Below are positions 20,066 to 32,040 of a stretch of DNA of 64,000 bases, piece by piece. The stretch is taken from NCBI GenBank assembly GCA_027574665.1, contig CM050662.1, positions 3,192,501-3,256,500 of the forward strand. Direction: 5' to 3'. Position 1 is the first letter of the stretch; every line of letters starts with the position of its first letter. The translations under genes were made by a program, and so were the position numbers. This DNA comes from Rhynochetos jubatus (Eukaryota; Chordata; Aves; Eurypygiformes; Rhynochetidae). The notes under the pieces are model-generated. The model saw only the letters and a program-made list of their open reading frames with translations. It was not told the origin of the DNA and searched no databases.

Positions 20066-22079
20066 ACACAAACACTCCTAAAGCTGGTGGGCGTGGGCAC
20101 TGGGAGCAGTGGGGGGCACTGGGAGCATATTTAGGTGGCTGGTTTGGTCGCCCACCTGGGCTGTGGGCTCCTGGCAAGGCTGGAGGGAGGGTCCCAGCAC
20201 AGCACTGCCTGTAGCATCCCCAGCACTGCCCACCCTGGCATCAGCAGCACAGATTCCACTCCAGGGCCACTTTGGTGTTGTACCCTGCACCCCCATAGCT
20301 GCATCACCCAGGTTCTGGCATTGCTTGTGCCCCTTCACCCCACAGAGGCGCTGAGTGGTGGTCTTGCAGCTGAGCACCCTTGAGCCGGTGCTTGCATTAC
20401 CTGGGTGTTTTTACAAGAGAGATGGACAGAGTAAGGATGGATTCATTAAAAAATTGTAGTGACACCCTGTCCAAAGCTGAGATCCTTGCCTGGGAAGTCA
20501 TTGCTTTGAATGCCCCTTGCCCACCATGGCTGCTCCCCACCGGTACCCCAGCCCCTGGGGTGCTGCCAGGCCATCGCATGCTTGGAACAGGCAACGTTGA
20601 GCTGCATTTGAACATGGAAAAAGGGTTTGCTCTCATCTCTGCTGAGCTGATCCAACCAGTTGGGCCTGTCATAGCCACATCCTCATTCTTCCTAAGTGTC
20701 CAATGCATAATCCCATCCCTCAGGCTGGGGATGCTCTCTGCCAGCTCCGCAAATGTGGCACCACGCAATGCTTGCCAGGGTGATGGCAAGATGCGTCCAG
20801 TCTCAGCCATACCACCCTGCCCTTGGCACTGACCAGCCGGTGATCCTCTGCTTTACTCGCTGCTGTGTATTTCCTTGGCTCCGAAAGGCTGACGGGGACA
20901 GCCTGACTCAGGGTGTGAAGGAGAAGAGCACCAGTGGAGCATCCCCTGCAAAGCTGGGGGGCAAAGCAGGACCTGCCTGGAGCCCCGAGACAGGTAAGGA
21001 CTCTGCACTGTGCCAGGTCTCTTGAGCTCCTCTCGTCTTAGTTTGACAGCACTGTGGTATAATCTTCCTTAAGGAGACAAAATATCATTGCTCGACACCT
21101 TTGTTCCTTGAACAGAGCAACTTGACTAAGAGAAGAGCAAGAGGAGGAGAATCAAGAGCTGATACAGCCCATGGCCAGGGGCAAAGGATGCCCTGAAAAG
21201 AGGAAAACAACTTGCCAGAGGCAGTGAAACCTCTGTCACTCTCCAGAGGCAAGTGAAACCAGAGTCAACACTCGCTTTGAAAAGGATTTTCTGCCTTCAC
21301 TCAGATGCACCAAGGTGCAGCAGCATCATGGGAGTTTGTGGGAAGCCTGCCCGTCCCTGGCCAGGCAGGCACGGGGTGCTGTCCCCACCCTCCCATCTGG
21401 AGTCTTCCAAAAGGCAGCTTCTGAAGTTCAGTACCTGCAGAAACCAGGGAACCAGCCCATCGCCTGAAGCCACTTGCCACCACGCCCTCCAGCAAAGATC
21501 TGCAGCTTCCCAGCACCCTCTGGGGTGAAACCTGCCAGCAGTCCTGTGCCCACAGCCCTCATCGCAGGTGTCGTCAGAGGGTAAAGAGCTTTTGCCTTTT
21601 GTGCAGGATGCAGTTTGTGTCCAGCAGCTGCCTGGCAGGGAGGGTATTACATGTGGATGCTGGTGCATAAGTGCATTCCTGCGTGCACATGGGTGCTGGC
21701 ATGTGCAGGTGCACAGAGAGGTGGAAACAGCCCCGGCAAAGCTCTGCAAACAGCACCGATAAAATTGTTCCTCAAATACCTAAAGCAGGCTTAGGTTTAA
21801 GCAATCTCGCTCCAAAGACGGCTCCTGCAGACATTTCGCAGGCTAGAGCTGCATCTTTAATCCCAAGGAATCATGTACTTTGCATCTGCATTTGCCATTC
21901 AGATTTGCACCACAGCAGAAGGGGAGAGGGGGCCCGGTGCTCCCCACCGTGATGGGGCTGCCAGCATGCTGCCAGCCCTGGGTGGCCAGAACCTGCCCCT
22001 ACCACGGCTCAACTGGACCCAAAAAGCAGAGCAGAGCAGGGCTGCCCACCTCCCCACGTGGCTGCCAAGCACTGGGAAG
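20066..22079. other. Mixed non-coding sequence
   Basis: Mostly non-repetitive. The part at 20380-20832 is open on both strands and more balanced in composition, and 21020-21300 is A-rich; neither matches a repeat or protein I recognise. A consensus splice-donor match, caggtaagga, lies at 20991-21000 and is discussed as a possible exon end. A short CA/TG patch lies at 21665-21720. Confidence 0.5.
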
Positions 22080-22225
22080 GAGTCACTGGTTTATCTGATA
22101 TGGTTTAATCAGCCCTATAATTAGATTAATTTGTTGATTTGATAGCAACCCATTTCTCACCGTTAGATTTGTTTATGTGTGTTTTATGCTTCAGTTTGGC
22201 AATAAAATAGGAACTGAGGAGGTGG
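22080..22225. promoter_or_regulatory. Candidate conserved element, homeodomain-word rich
   Basis: ttatctgatatggtttaatcag near 22091, cctataattagattaattt near 22114, gttgatttgatagc near 22132 and tttggcaataaaatagg near 22194. Four TAAT/ATTA cores in 50 bp and a GATA-type word. Flanks are GC-rich. Confidence 0.4.
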
Positions 22226-23104
22226 GAAAGTCCCTCTATATGCCCGTGCTCTGCACCTATAGATTGCCTGGGCTGGAGATGCACATCCCAGGGCCTCTTG
22301 TGTGGGGCAGGAATGGGCAGGATGGGCAGCTGTGGAGCTGCCGCCTTGGGGGCTGCCAGGGAACAGTCTGCCATGAGAAGGGAGCATCCCTACCTGGGTA
22401 CCCTGTGGGGGGACAGAGATACCCGGTCCCCATGGCAGGAGGCACCCCATGCCCTGGGTTGGCCTCAGGGGACCAGCTGCAGGAGCCAAAGGGCTGCAGC
22501 CCCCTGCTCGCTCCCCTCTGCTTAGGGTCTTCCACAGGGACTGGTTCTGCTTGCCAGAGCAGGTTGCATTTTGCTTTGATGAATGGGCAGGCAGCTGACC
22601 CGAACCTGCTGCACCGTTTCCTCTGTGTCAGCAGAGGAGCTCCGTCCAGTGCCCCCAAGCCACCTCCCTGCATCCTGGAGCAGCATCCCCTTAAAGGAAA
22701 AACCAAGCCAAAACTTGCTTGTTCGAAGAGGGGAGAAGATGGGCTGCAGCATATGTTGCAAAGCAGAGGATGCTCGTGCTGACTTGGCTTTGGACAGGCT
22801 TTGCGCACCCCTTCCAGGCTCACCCAAGCTCCTACGGGATGGGAACAGCAGGAGGGTGTGCACAGGGGAAGGATGAACCCCAACCCTCCTCATTCTCCTC
22901 CTCGCTGCTCTCCCCATGGGTGCAGTGGGATGGGAGATGCCTCATGTCACAGCACCCAAGCATACCTGCTCCCAGCTCCTTGGCCATGTGACTCCTGCCG
23001 CTGGCTCAGGGCCACCCCCACGGAAGGTCCCTCCTTCACCTTGCTGGCAGGTACCATGGCATCACCATTTGCTGGACCAGTAGCCCTTCCTGGCCACCTG
23101 GAAT
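22226..23104. other. GC-rich background
   Basis: Overlapping open frames on both strands (22177-22782 +, 22257-22883 -) without domains. No repeat recognised. Confidence 0.5.
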
Positions 23105-23259
23105 GGGCTGAATAATTAAAACTAACATTAATGATTTTGGGGAAGAGTGTGGAAGGCTGGGGGAAGGCAGGCAGGAAAAGGAAGGCAGGAGAGACATGGA
23201 GCAACTGTGAAGGTTTGCTGGAGAAGCCAGTGTGAGGAGCTCTTTGATGGGCATCTCCT
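23105..23259. promoter_or_regulatory. AT-rich and purine-rich transition element
   Basis: Starts with gctgaataattaaaactaac near 23108 and ttaatgattttgggg near 23129, then becomes a purine-rich ggaaggcagg stretch. It leads into the larger island that follows. Confidence 0.3.
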
Positions 23260-23765
23260 TTGATCAGAGATCTGAATATAGCCCTCACGTTTCCCCTGTG
23301 TGAGCCTGATGCCTAATTACCAAACGGCAGGGCCGCTTTGAGTCCACGGCACGTTGCTGTAATAGATTTCACCGTGTCCAGCCTGGAGAAGGACATCGAT
23401 TCTCCCCGCAGCCGCAGACTCATGCTAAACATTGCGTCCTATCGATTTTTTCTTCCCTCCCTTCCTTTTTTTCCTTTTTCTTTTTTTTTTTTTTAAAGAA
23501 TATTCTTTATTTTCATTAAATCATTAATCAGGGAGAAATCTACATTTTTATCATTTCTATGGCTGGAGAGGAAGAGAGGAAAGTTATATTGCCATAGAAA
23601 CCGTTCCTTACCATTCTCAGCCTCCGAGCAGTCCCTCTTGTGCTGTCTCTTGTCAAAAGGCGTAATTGTTGCTCCTGATCTTCACTGCTCAATTAGCAGT
23701 GATGTCTCCCTTCAAGTTAATTGCTGGAGATGGGAGGAAGTAGGACAAATGTAACCTTTTAGATG
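23260..23765. promoter_or_regulatory. Large candidate conserved element with T tract, X-box-like site and dyad
   Basis: About 500 bp of balanced to AT-rich sequence with retained CpGs. It contains gcctaattacc near 23311, the pyrimidine run 23453-23494 ending in 14 T, ttaaatcattaatcaggg near 23517, an RFX X-box-like attgccatagaaac at 23588-23601, and a dyad with perfect 8-bp arms tcactgct/agcagtga at 23682-23689 and 23695-23702 flanking caatt. A possible - strand exon lies at 23612-23723. Enhancer function is inferred. Confidence 0.45.
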
Positions 23766-26339
23766 AAAAGATCTCTCCCCCCCTCCTTCCCTGCCTTTCC
23801 TCGCTTGCATGCACTCGAGGGCCCTTCCACAGTGAGCTACTGGGGGGGGGAGCCCCACCAGCCTGGGCAGGAGTCACCTCGTGCTCCATACTTCCCACAC
23901 AACATTAGGCTGGGGACCCCTCCCCATCTTCCTCATCCCTTTACCCATGGCAGGACCCCCCTGTATCCCCTCTTGGTTTCCTCTGCCTCTTTCCTCTGCC
24001 ACCAGCTCAGCCTCTCTCCAGTCACCTCCGTGTGACTGGTGTCACCCACCCCAGCATCTCCTGGGCTGGGGCAACCCTCGTGGATGCTCTGGGAATGCTG
24101 GAGCAGCTCACATGGCATGGTCCCAGGCAGCAGCCGAGCTAGGATGGCACTCCGGCACCAGCACCAGAGCTTGGTGGGTTCACAGTGACGCGGTGGCCGT
24201 GGTCCAGGAGCCTGGGGACACCTGCACATGCCCAGGACTAAAAAATGGTGGCAAAACAGGGCTTACCATGGAGGGTATAGGTGGGAAAACAAGTGTGAGG
24301 CTTTCTTCCTGCAGAAATAAAACTGAGAACACCAGTGCTGCTCACAAACATGCTTGATGGGAGCAGTGACCCCGGACAGGAGGAGAGCTCAGAAATGCTG
24401 CCTGGGCAGAGGGTTTTTTCAGCCTGGAGGGAAGACAGACAATCCAGACAATACATTAAGGAGCAGAGAAGTGTGGCAGCTTTCATAGTCTGAAGAAGAG
24501 CCCTTAAACAATGACTAGAGCGTTTGTAAGACACAAATCACCCTAACCAGGCACAATGTGGAGGGCACAGACCCACGCAATGCTGCCAAACCACACAGCT
24601 TGAGGGGGCAGCAGCAGTGGGGACAGGCAGGGACGCAGCCCCAGGGGTCATCCCAAAGCGGGGACAAAGCAGCCTGGCCAAACCCCCCTCCCCATACACC
24701 AGCTAATGAAACAAATGAGCTCTTGAGGCTCAGGAGGGTGGTGAAGACAACGTGGACGGCTGGTGAACAGCAGCAGATGGAGGGTGCCAGGGCATCAAAG
24801 AGTTGCCAGGCACCCAGGAATTGGACATATGGGGGATGCTGAGGCAACCATGGAAGACCTCTGGAAAGGTCCAGGGCAGATCCAGCTAGCAGAGGCTGAC
24901 AGCAGGGACAGCTGATACTGCGTTATGACAGTCCTTTGCCTCAGACCTGCTGTCCCCAGCTCCATGCTAGGACCTGGGGGTTCCCCTGAAGACCTTCCCC
25001 CCACAGGGACCCCAGCTGACTGGTTTGGGTAATAATCCCTTGTAATGTCCCCTGCCACCCTGAAGCACCCTCGCTGTGGGGGTTTTCTTGGTGGTGGTGG
25101 GATTGCTACAGGTATGTGTGCCCCCTCCACAGCAGTGACAGGGGAGAGGTGTCACTGATGTACTTGGGCACCTCTTTGCCTTTCTGTGACATCTTCCCTG
25201 CAAGAATCCCACTGCTCCGAATCGACGTGGAGCAGGAAAAGCCATCACACCCTGCCCTGCCAATGCCTGAGCTGCGTCCCAGGAGGTCTCTGTTAAACAA
25301 GGACCATGGCTGTGCAGCTGGACAGAGGGGACTGGGTGGAAGGAGCCTCTTGCCCAACCTCTTTTTAGAGCAGCTCTGTGCCCAGTGCTAGATCTAGGCA
25401 GAACCACAGCTCCAGACTCCCCAAGAATGCTCTACAGAAGATCCCACATCACTCCTAGAAGGACTTGAGCTCAGCTGACAGAGACTTCTCCTTCGGCAAG
25501 GCCAGTGCAGCAGGAGACGCAGCAAAACCCTGCTCAGCATAACCAGCCCTTGTTAGAAGCAAAACCTTGCTGTCGCTTAGCAAATCACTTGCCAGAGGAC
25601 CCTGCTGAGAGACTGAAGAGCATGTTCATCCGCACTTCTGCTCTTGGGGGTACACCCAGCTCCAGGCTGGTTTCTATTTGGGTAGACCTGTTGGCCAGCA
25701 GCAAGGTTGGGAGTGAGGTGCGATGGTGGTGGGGCAAGAAGAAATCGTGAAGCAAGGGGAGCCCTCACCTTGAGATGATCGCAAGGGACAAGGGCACTGC
25801 TGCTCACACCTTTGGCAGAGGCAAGAGATGCTTGCCAGCCCACAGAGTGATGGTCCCAACCGCTGGCAGGCTTGGCCCCTCTGGCTGTTCTTCACTGTTC
25901 TGCCAAGTCAGACAGTAATTACTCACTTTCATCTCTGAGTGGGGATCGGGGAAGCCAATCTCATAAAACCAGAACTAGGTTACTCTCCCGGCTCCTGTCA
26001 CTCGCAAGATGTATTGCTGAGCAGATCCACCCTCAGCCCCTGCTCCACAGCAATTTCCACCTTACGGGTCCAAGGCCACTCTCTCTGCCTGGATGCTGCT
26101 CGTCCAAGCTCCTCTTGCTCCGGCACTGTGTTCCCTGGCTCCTTCTGGGCTTGCTTTGCAGGTGCGAGACAAGGACCCAGCCCACCACCATGCATCAGCC
26201 CTGGGGACACCTTGGGAACACTGCCCTAGCCATGCATACACCTCCTCTAATGCCTGGGATGCTCTGGAAAGTCTTTAAGCCAGAAACAAAAAGCCATGTG
26301 AGGATGAAAAGAGGCATTTTTGTGGTGTGAGCTCATGGA
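23766..26339. other. GC-rich to balanced background
   Basis: No recognised gene or repeat family. The more balanced parts are 24240-24540 and 25860-26030 (cagtaattactcac near 25914). Low-complexity open frames on both strands. Confidence 0.5.
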
Positions 26340-26342
26340 GGA

Positions 26343-26403
26343 ATCACTCGAGAACGCTTCCCTGCGTGGATGAGCGCTTCCCTGCATGGATGAGCACTTC
26401 CCT
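26343..26403 (+). repeat. 20-bp tandem duplication, nearly three copies
   Basis: The unit cgcttccctgcgtggatgag is repeated at about 26354, 26374 and partially 26394, with one or two substitutions per copy. Too short and recent-looking to be more than replication slippage. Confidence 0.85.
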
Positions 26404-26834
26404 GCCCCCCTTGGCTCCAGAAGGCACAGAGGAGCAATTGGCAAGCTGGGGCTCAGCTCCCACTTCCCTTCCACTGGATGCAAACAAGCCCTTAACATTT
26501 AAACAAGTGCCTCTGCTTGTGCAGACACGCAGGGTGCCGAGTGCTCACTTCAGGCACCTTGTGACTCGTGGCCTCTGCAAGAAGGTCGAGGAGGAGGATG
26601 GTGGGGAGGAGAGCACCCAAAGGCGCTGGGCAGCTCCTCTCCCTTTGGCAGAGGCAGTGGGAGGCAAGGGCGTCTGATACCCTGCCACCTGGGCCCCACC
26701 GACTTCCCCCTGCTCCAGCGTTCCTGCCACGGCTGCAATTAAACCTCACCCTGAATGTTGCATGAATGTCATGTTTGCATCTGATTTCCCCTGCACCAGG
26801 TAAGGAGGGGCCAGCAGGCTTGGAGAAGGATCAC
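26404..26834. other. GC-rich background
   Basis: No exon or repeat recognised. A good splice-donor-like word, ccaggtaagg, occurs near 26797 but without a convincing exon. Confidence 0.5.
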
Positions 26835-26945
26835 ACGTGGCAGCTTTTAATAGCAACCCGCCCGCCTGTCACTAGCTTCTCATCATTGCTCTTGAAACAT
26901 TTGCTAATTATCGACAAGCCAGTATTTGTGTTTCGGGTGTGATAT
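26835..26945. promoter_or_regulatory. Candidate conserved non-coding element
   Basis: gcttttaatagcaacccg near 26842, aaacatttgctaattatcg near 26896 and gtatttgtgtttcggg near 26920. Balanced composition with CpGs in a GC-rich setting. Confidence 0.3.
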
Positions 26946-28374
26946 TCCCCTCTGCAGCCCATCTCCCCCTCCTCCTGGTCTGCACCCAAGTGCTCAGGGG
27001 GCTTCAGGGAAGGTGGGACTTGTGGGGTGTACTCCAGAAGGGCTGTGAGGACTCGGCTCCTTCTGGAGATGGACCCAGGGGTGGGTGGAAAATGGCTCCC
27101 TCCAGTTGCTTTCTCCTCCCAGGCACATGCCTACTCTTTTTCAGGGTAAGACAGTTCATCTGGAAGTGCCTGGAGAGTTAAACCTGATGAGTTAGGGCTC
27201 AGGATCACACCAGCCACCCCCTCCCACCCTGGTGATGCTCTGCTAGACCAGGACACCACTGCCACCAGCTCTGCTCAGGCAAGATGTGAACCTCTATGTG
27301 AGGGTTGGCCTGCCCTCCCATCCACCCTTTGGAGCTTTACTGTGGGTCCTACCCAAGCTGCTGGGGACACCGGGTCTGTCTGTCACACATCAACAGCTCT
27401 TGTCTCCCAGCCGCTTCCTGGGGACATACCACCTTTTTCTCCGATGCTTGGGAGGGCTGAGGGATGGTGAGCATGGCAGGACAGCAATGGGATGGGGACG
27501 TGCTGACAGGCGTGCTCTGTGAGGACCGAGGGCCAGTCCTCAGGGGCTCCGACCCCATGGGACATCTTCGCCTCTCGCCCTGTGTTTGGGATCCCTCCTG
27601 AAGCAGCATGAGCCAGGGGGCTGAGGGGAGGCATTGGACAGGGAAAACAGGGTTGGGGAAGGGGCTGGAGACTTGTTTCAGAGGGTGTCCCAGGGAGGTG
27701 CAGTGCCGAACAGACTCCTGCCCCACTGTTGCCCCAAGCACTGGGTCTCACTCACCGCCCCACACCAGCCACCCCCTCCTTGTGTGCAGTTTGCTGTGGC
27801 TCAAGCATCACGGCATTGCATGCAGAGACTGGAGGGGGGCTGGAGTGGGGTGGAAAGATCTTTACTGAGCCCATTTCCAACCATTCTTAGCGCAGGGATG
27901 TCACTTGGGATCCCCCCAAGGTGGGAGACCCCTGCAAGGGCTCCTCCTGGTCTATGCCAGCCCTGGCAGCTCCCTGCTCCCCTGCATGTCCCAGGTACAT
28001 GCAGGACCCTATGTTTCTCTAGTGAGTTGCTACACATGGGGTCTCCCGGGGCTCAGAAATCCTCCTTTTAGCCCAGTGCGATCTGCTTCCCTCCTCTCAC
28101 AGGCAGCCGGGATGGCAACAGGGTGGAAGAAGTGGGGGAGCCTTGCAGGAGACGCCCTGCTTTACCCACCCACCTCCTGAATGTCAAGCTGCCGGGGTTT
28201 GAGCTGTTGGAAAGGGGCCAAGACAGGAACACCGCTGGCTCGGGAGCCCACCTGGTGTGGGGAGAGGCACCCCAATGCACCCAGCTCCTGGTGGTTGGCC
28301 GGTTCCTGCTGCCACCCGAGTGAGTGACAGCTCCCAACCCCCCAGCCCAGCAACACCAGCCCCCCCCCCCCGCG
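26946..28374. other. GC-rich background
   Basis: No recognised gene; open frames on both strands lack domains. A 12-base C run closes it at 28360-28371. Confidence 0.5.
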
Positions 28375-28610
28375 TTGTCAATCCAGTAGGGAATTATTTA
28401 TCCTGACAATAGCAATTGTCTGTATGGGCCCTTCCCCCTCCCCAGCACCTACCCCAACAAAGGAAATCATCCTGATATGAAAGGGAAAATTAAATTACCC
28501 CAATAAAGACTTAGTGCTGCTTTAATGACATCACCAGACTCAGGCGCTAATTAGCTGAGTACAAAGGAAGCTAAATGTGAAAACGTGATTTTTTTGTTCC
28601 CTTTTCTCCT
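28375..28610. promoter_or_regulatory. Candidate conserved non-coding element
   Basis: gaattatttatcctgac near 28392, agcaattgtctg near 28410, gggaaaattaaattacccc near 28483, cgctaattagctgag near 28544 (a TAATTA core) and gtgaaaacgtgattttttt near 28577. Large AT-rich island with sharp edges. Confidence 0.4.
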
Positions 28611-28884
28611 GTCGTAGAGTCTCAGGAGTGGGAGTCTTGGCAGGCATGGCAGGAGGAGATGCTCCTGCCTGGTCGGGCAGCTGTGGACACGTGCCAGGCT
28701 CTGGTGCTGCGATCTCCCTAAGGTTTTGGGAGATGCGTATAGCAGCTGGAGCTCATTTGGCTCCAGTAAGGGATCCCCGGAGTGCCAGTGCTTGAATCCT
28801 GCTCTGTGCCATCCCTGGCCACTGCAGTCTGCCTCTCTGCCTTGGGCATACAGCTGCACGCTGTGTTCCTTTTGCCAAGTTCAT
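28611..28884. other. GC-rich background
   Basis: Ordinary non-repetitive sequence leading into the minisatellite; nothing recognised. Confidence 0.5.
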
Positions 28885-29375
28885 GCGTCCACGCACCTCA
28901 GGTGGGGTACTGCACTGCACAGCCCACACCTCCCACAGTGCGCATGCACTGCATGCACACACCTCACAGCTCACACCTCCCACAGAGAGTGTGCACTGCA
29001 TGCACACACCTCACTGCACTGCATAGTGAGTGTGCACTGCATGCACACAGCTTGCTGCACTGCACAGCTCACACCTCCCACAGTGAGTGTGCACTGCACG
29101 CACACCTCGCATTGCATGCTGCAGTGTGCAGATTTGCAGCTTGCTGGGTGCACACAAGACACACACGAACTGCACCCCAAACTCCCACTGCACACAGAGC
29201 ATGGCCCTAGGCCACTCACGCTGTACCCAAATGCATACACTTCTCATGCTCAGTGCACCCACATCTCCCACACACTCTGCCCATCCACACACCTTCACGT
29301 GCACCTGAACTGCTGGACAGACAGCTCACACTGCATACACTGTGTGTACGCTCTCACACCACGTACAACACACAG
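28885..29375 (+). repeat. CA/TG-rich minisatellite, 41-57 bp units
   Basis: Units built on cacacctcccacagtg then tgcactgcatgcacac. The second word occurs at 28945, 28992, 29033 and 29090 (spacings 47, 41, 57). A diverged tail of cacac words runs to 29375. The 425-codon open frame that crosses it (28726-30003) is a repeat artefact rich in His, Thr and Cys. Confidence 0.85.
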
Positions 29376-30204
29376 ACCTTTGCCCCAGGTCCATGTCCCT
29401 TGCTCTGGGCAAGAATCTGCCAGGGAGCATGTCCCTGAGCCCTGCCTGCATGACCCTGACACCCAGGACAGTGCCAACACCCCTCTCCAAGCCACGTTGC
29501 TGCCAGCTGTCCTCCTTCCTCCTCCCCGCACCCCATCAAGGCATCATTTCTGTTTACAGCTTGCAGGCTGGGCCGCCTCCTGTGCAGGCAGCCTGTGCTG
29601 CCACGTCCCACCCCATGGCTGCAGACCCCTGCCCTGGGCACCCTGGCCTGCAGCGCTTGCAGCCATCTCCGCACCCAGAATCCTCCTGGGCCATCAACTC
29701 ACCAGTGCAGCTACGCCGGTTTTCTTCCAGTCCCATCTGAGCGGCGACAACACTGAGCAGTGCAACAGCTGGGGGAGAGCTGGCAGCACCTCGGAGCTGC
29801 TCAGCCTTGGTGTGCCGATGCTGCATGGGATCCTGCAAAAGACCGGGGGACTGCTAGTGAGGGGAGCCACAGCAAACACCCAGCAAGGCGCTGGCCCTGG
29901 GGCAGCCCAGGGGGACCTGAGCATACCTGAATGCCCTCCTGGGCAGGGGGAGCAGGGAACTGGGGGGATACCTTTGCATCCTTTTATCTGCCTCAATATT
30001 TAGGGCTGTTTTTTCTCATTGAAGGTGCTGCTACATCTAGTCCCCCCCCTTCTCCAAATAATTTCTCCCTCTGTGTGAGTGACTGGGGCGCTGTGGCAAT
30101 TGGGAGGGTACTCCAGGAGAGGCACCCAAGCTGCCGGTAGGTGCTGGGAGGTTGAGCAGCAGTGCTCCCACTCCCCATGACTGCAGGGAAGGGGGTGGGG
30201 GCTG
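29376..30204. other. GC-rich background
   Basis: Non-repetitive, no recognised exon. Confidence 0.5.
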
Positions 30205-30285
30205 CTAATACATAAAGCCTCATTTTAATTAAAGCTTAAATTATCCAGAAAGCCAGGATATTACTGCCTTACCCTGAGCCTCATC
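30205..30285. promoter_or_regulatory. Small AT-rich island
   Basis: Contains cattttaattaaagcttaaa near 30221, with the palindrome ttaattaa next to aagctt, inside GC-rich sequence. A 13-G run lies a little downstream at 30348-30360. Confidence 0.3.
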
Positions 30286-31879
30286 ACAGCCCTTTGGTAG
30301 GTACTTGCAGCCCCTCCCCAGCACATGGGGCAACCTCAGGCAAATTTGGGGGGGGGGGGGCATGTGTTGACCTCTGCTCCTTGCAGTTCCTGTTACTGGA
30401 CTGGCAGCAGAGTAACTTGGCTCCAGTGCCACCAGTTGCTCCTAGCTGTCCCCCCCGGGGCACGCCTTGTGCAGGCAGCCCTGCCTGCAGCCTTGCTGCC
30501 AGCTCCCGAATGGGGTGGCACTGCAGGGGACCAGTCAACCCACCTGGCATTTAAGAGGATACTGGTCACCCTCACCCCACTCCCCCCACCTCCCACTGCT
30601 GGGGTTCATCTGAGACGGATGGGTAGAATGCCTCTGTGCCTCCTTAAAAATGACATAGCCAGTCTCCATGGCAACTCTTCTCTGCCTTTCACCTCAGACC
30701 AAGAGCATCATCTGCTCCATCATCCTGGCAGCCAGGACTCAGCCTCCCCAGGAAGGGGTTGGAGGGGTGCTGAGGCTTCAGGACCCCCGCCTGCCCCATG
30801 ACTCTGCCCCACTCTGGAGATCCTGTGGCTCCCCAGCATCTAGTCAGTGGTGGGCAGGAGCGGACCTGCCTGGCTGCAGCATCCCTGTCCCCAGCTGCCT
30901 CCATCCCCCCCAGCAGCTGCCTCCACCCTTTCCCACTGTGGCCAGTGCTGCACGATGCCTGGCACGGCAAGGGCGCAGCCTGCCAGAGCTGTAGGAGCAG
31001 CAGGGTTGTGTCAGGATGGAACTGGGACTGTGCTGGGTGGCCCCTGCCCACCCCGAAGGTGTGTGAATTCAAAGCCCCTTGCTCCTGTCCGCCGCCTCCT
31101 GTGAACAAGCAGACACATGCTGAGCGAGCGGAGGGCGGCTGCGCTGGCAATACCAACCTGCCCATCAAGCACTTGCACCCCACAGTGAAAATGAGAGGAC
31201 AGAGCCGAGCAGCAGGGAAATTGCCCGGCACTCCAGCAAATCCCACCACCCCCTGCCTGGCACAACAGGGATGGCCTCAGCCTCCGACCTGGCACGTCAC
31301 TGCCTTCCCCTTAAACCTCTCGAAGCCGGGGCGTGACGGCAGCTTGCCTGGAGAAGCTGGGCTGGCAGAGGTGTGGAGGCATGGATCCGGCTGTCCTTCT
31401 TCAGCCCTGGGGAGGCAGGGACCCGGGGAGGTGGGCTGCCAGCCCCGGGTGCTGGGAGGGTGATTTTTGGTGGGGATGCACACGGGGAGGAGGGAGACGT
31501 GCCTGCGGTGGTGCACAAGGGCTGGGATGTGCAGGAGGAGGGATGGAGGCACATGAGCGTGGGATGCATGAGAAGTGAAGGTGTATGTACCTGGGGGGGC
31601 ATGGCGGGATGAAGCGTGCGCACACCAGGATGAACACGGGCGAAGGGGAGTTTGCGGGCAGGGATGGAGAAGTGTGTGTGCACTCACACGGGAGGGGGAG
31701 GTTGCATGTGTGTGCGTATAGTGGGGGTGCGGAGGCATGCACATCCCCTAGCAGCACATTTTCCCCTCCAGACTGCGCAGGTGTTGTTACTCCAGACACT
31801 GTCCTGCCTGGGGGGTCAGGGCCGCCCCAGCCCCACCCATGCCCTGCAGAGCAGGGTGCCTGGCTGCCAGGGGAGCTGC
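30286..31879. other. GC-rich background with G run and X-box-like word
   Basis: Includes the 13-base G run 30348-30360 and an RFX-like word gtctccatggcaac at 30662-30675 whose right half matches the consensus fully and whose left half has one mismatch. The segment 31470-31740 is G/A- and TG-rich with gggatg words. No exon recognised. Confidence 0.5.
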
Positions 31880-32040
31880 CTTCCTCCCAGTCACTCCTTT
31901 CGCAGGTGACATTTCCTAATACCTGTGTGGCATTTCCCCGTGCTTGGTCTCATCCCGTTACTCCCTCCAGCATCCTGGCATGCGTGCTGCAGCGTGGGGG
32001 TGTATTTATTTATAGGGCTGCTGCAGAGCTGGCGTGTCAT
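31880..32040. promoter_or_regulatory. Weak candidate regulatory block
   Basis: gacatttcctaatacctg near 31908 and gtatttatttatagggc near 32002 in otherwise GC-rich sequence. Weak case, based on composition only. Confidence 0.2.

Noticed and set aside
20380-20832. CR1 reverse transcriptase remnant or processed pseudogene
   Set aside because: Open on both strands, but I could not align any block to CR1 RT motifs or to a known protein; left as unidentified sequence.
28726-30003. 425-codon open frame on the + strand
   Set aside because: It runs across a CA/TG minisatellite, is rich in His/Thr/Cys, shows no domain and is matched by conflicting frames on both strands. A stop-poor repeat explains it.
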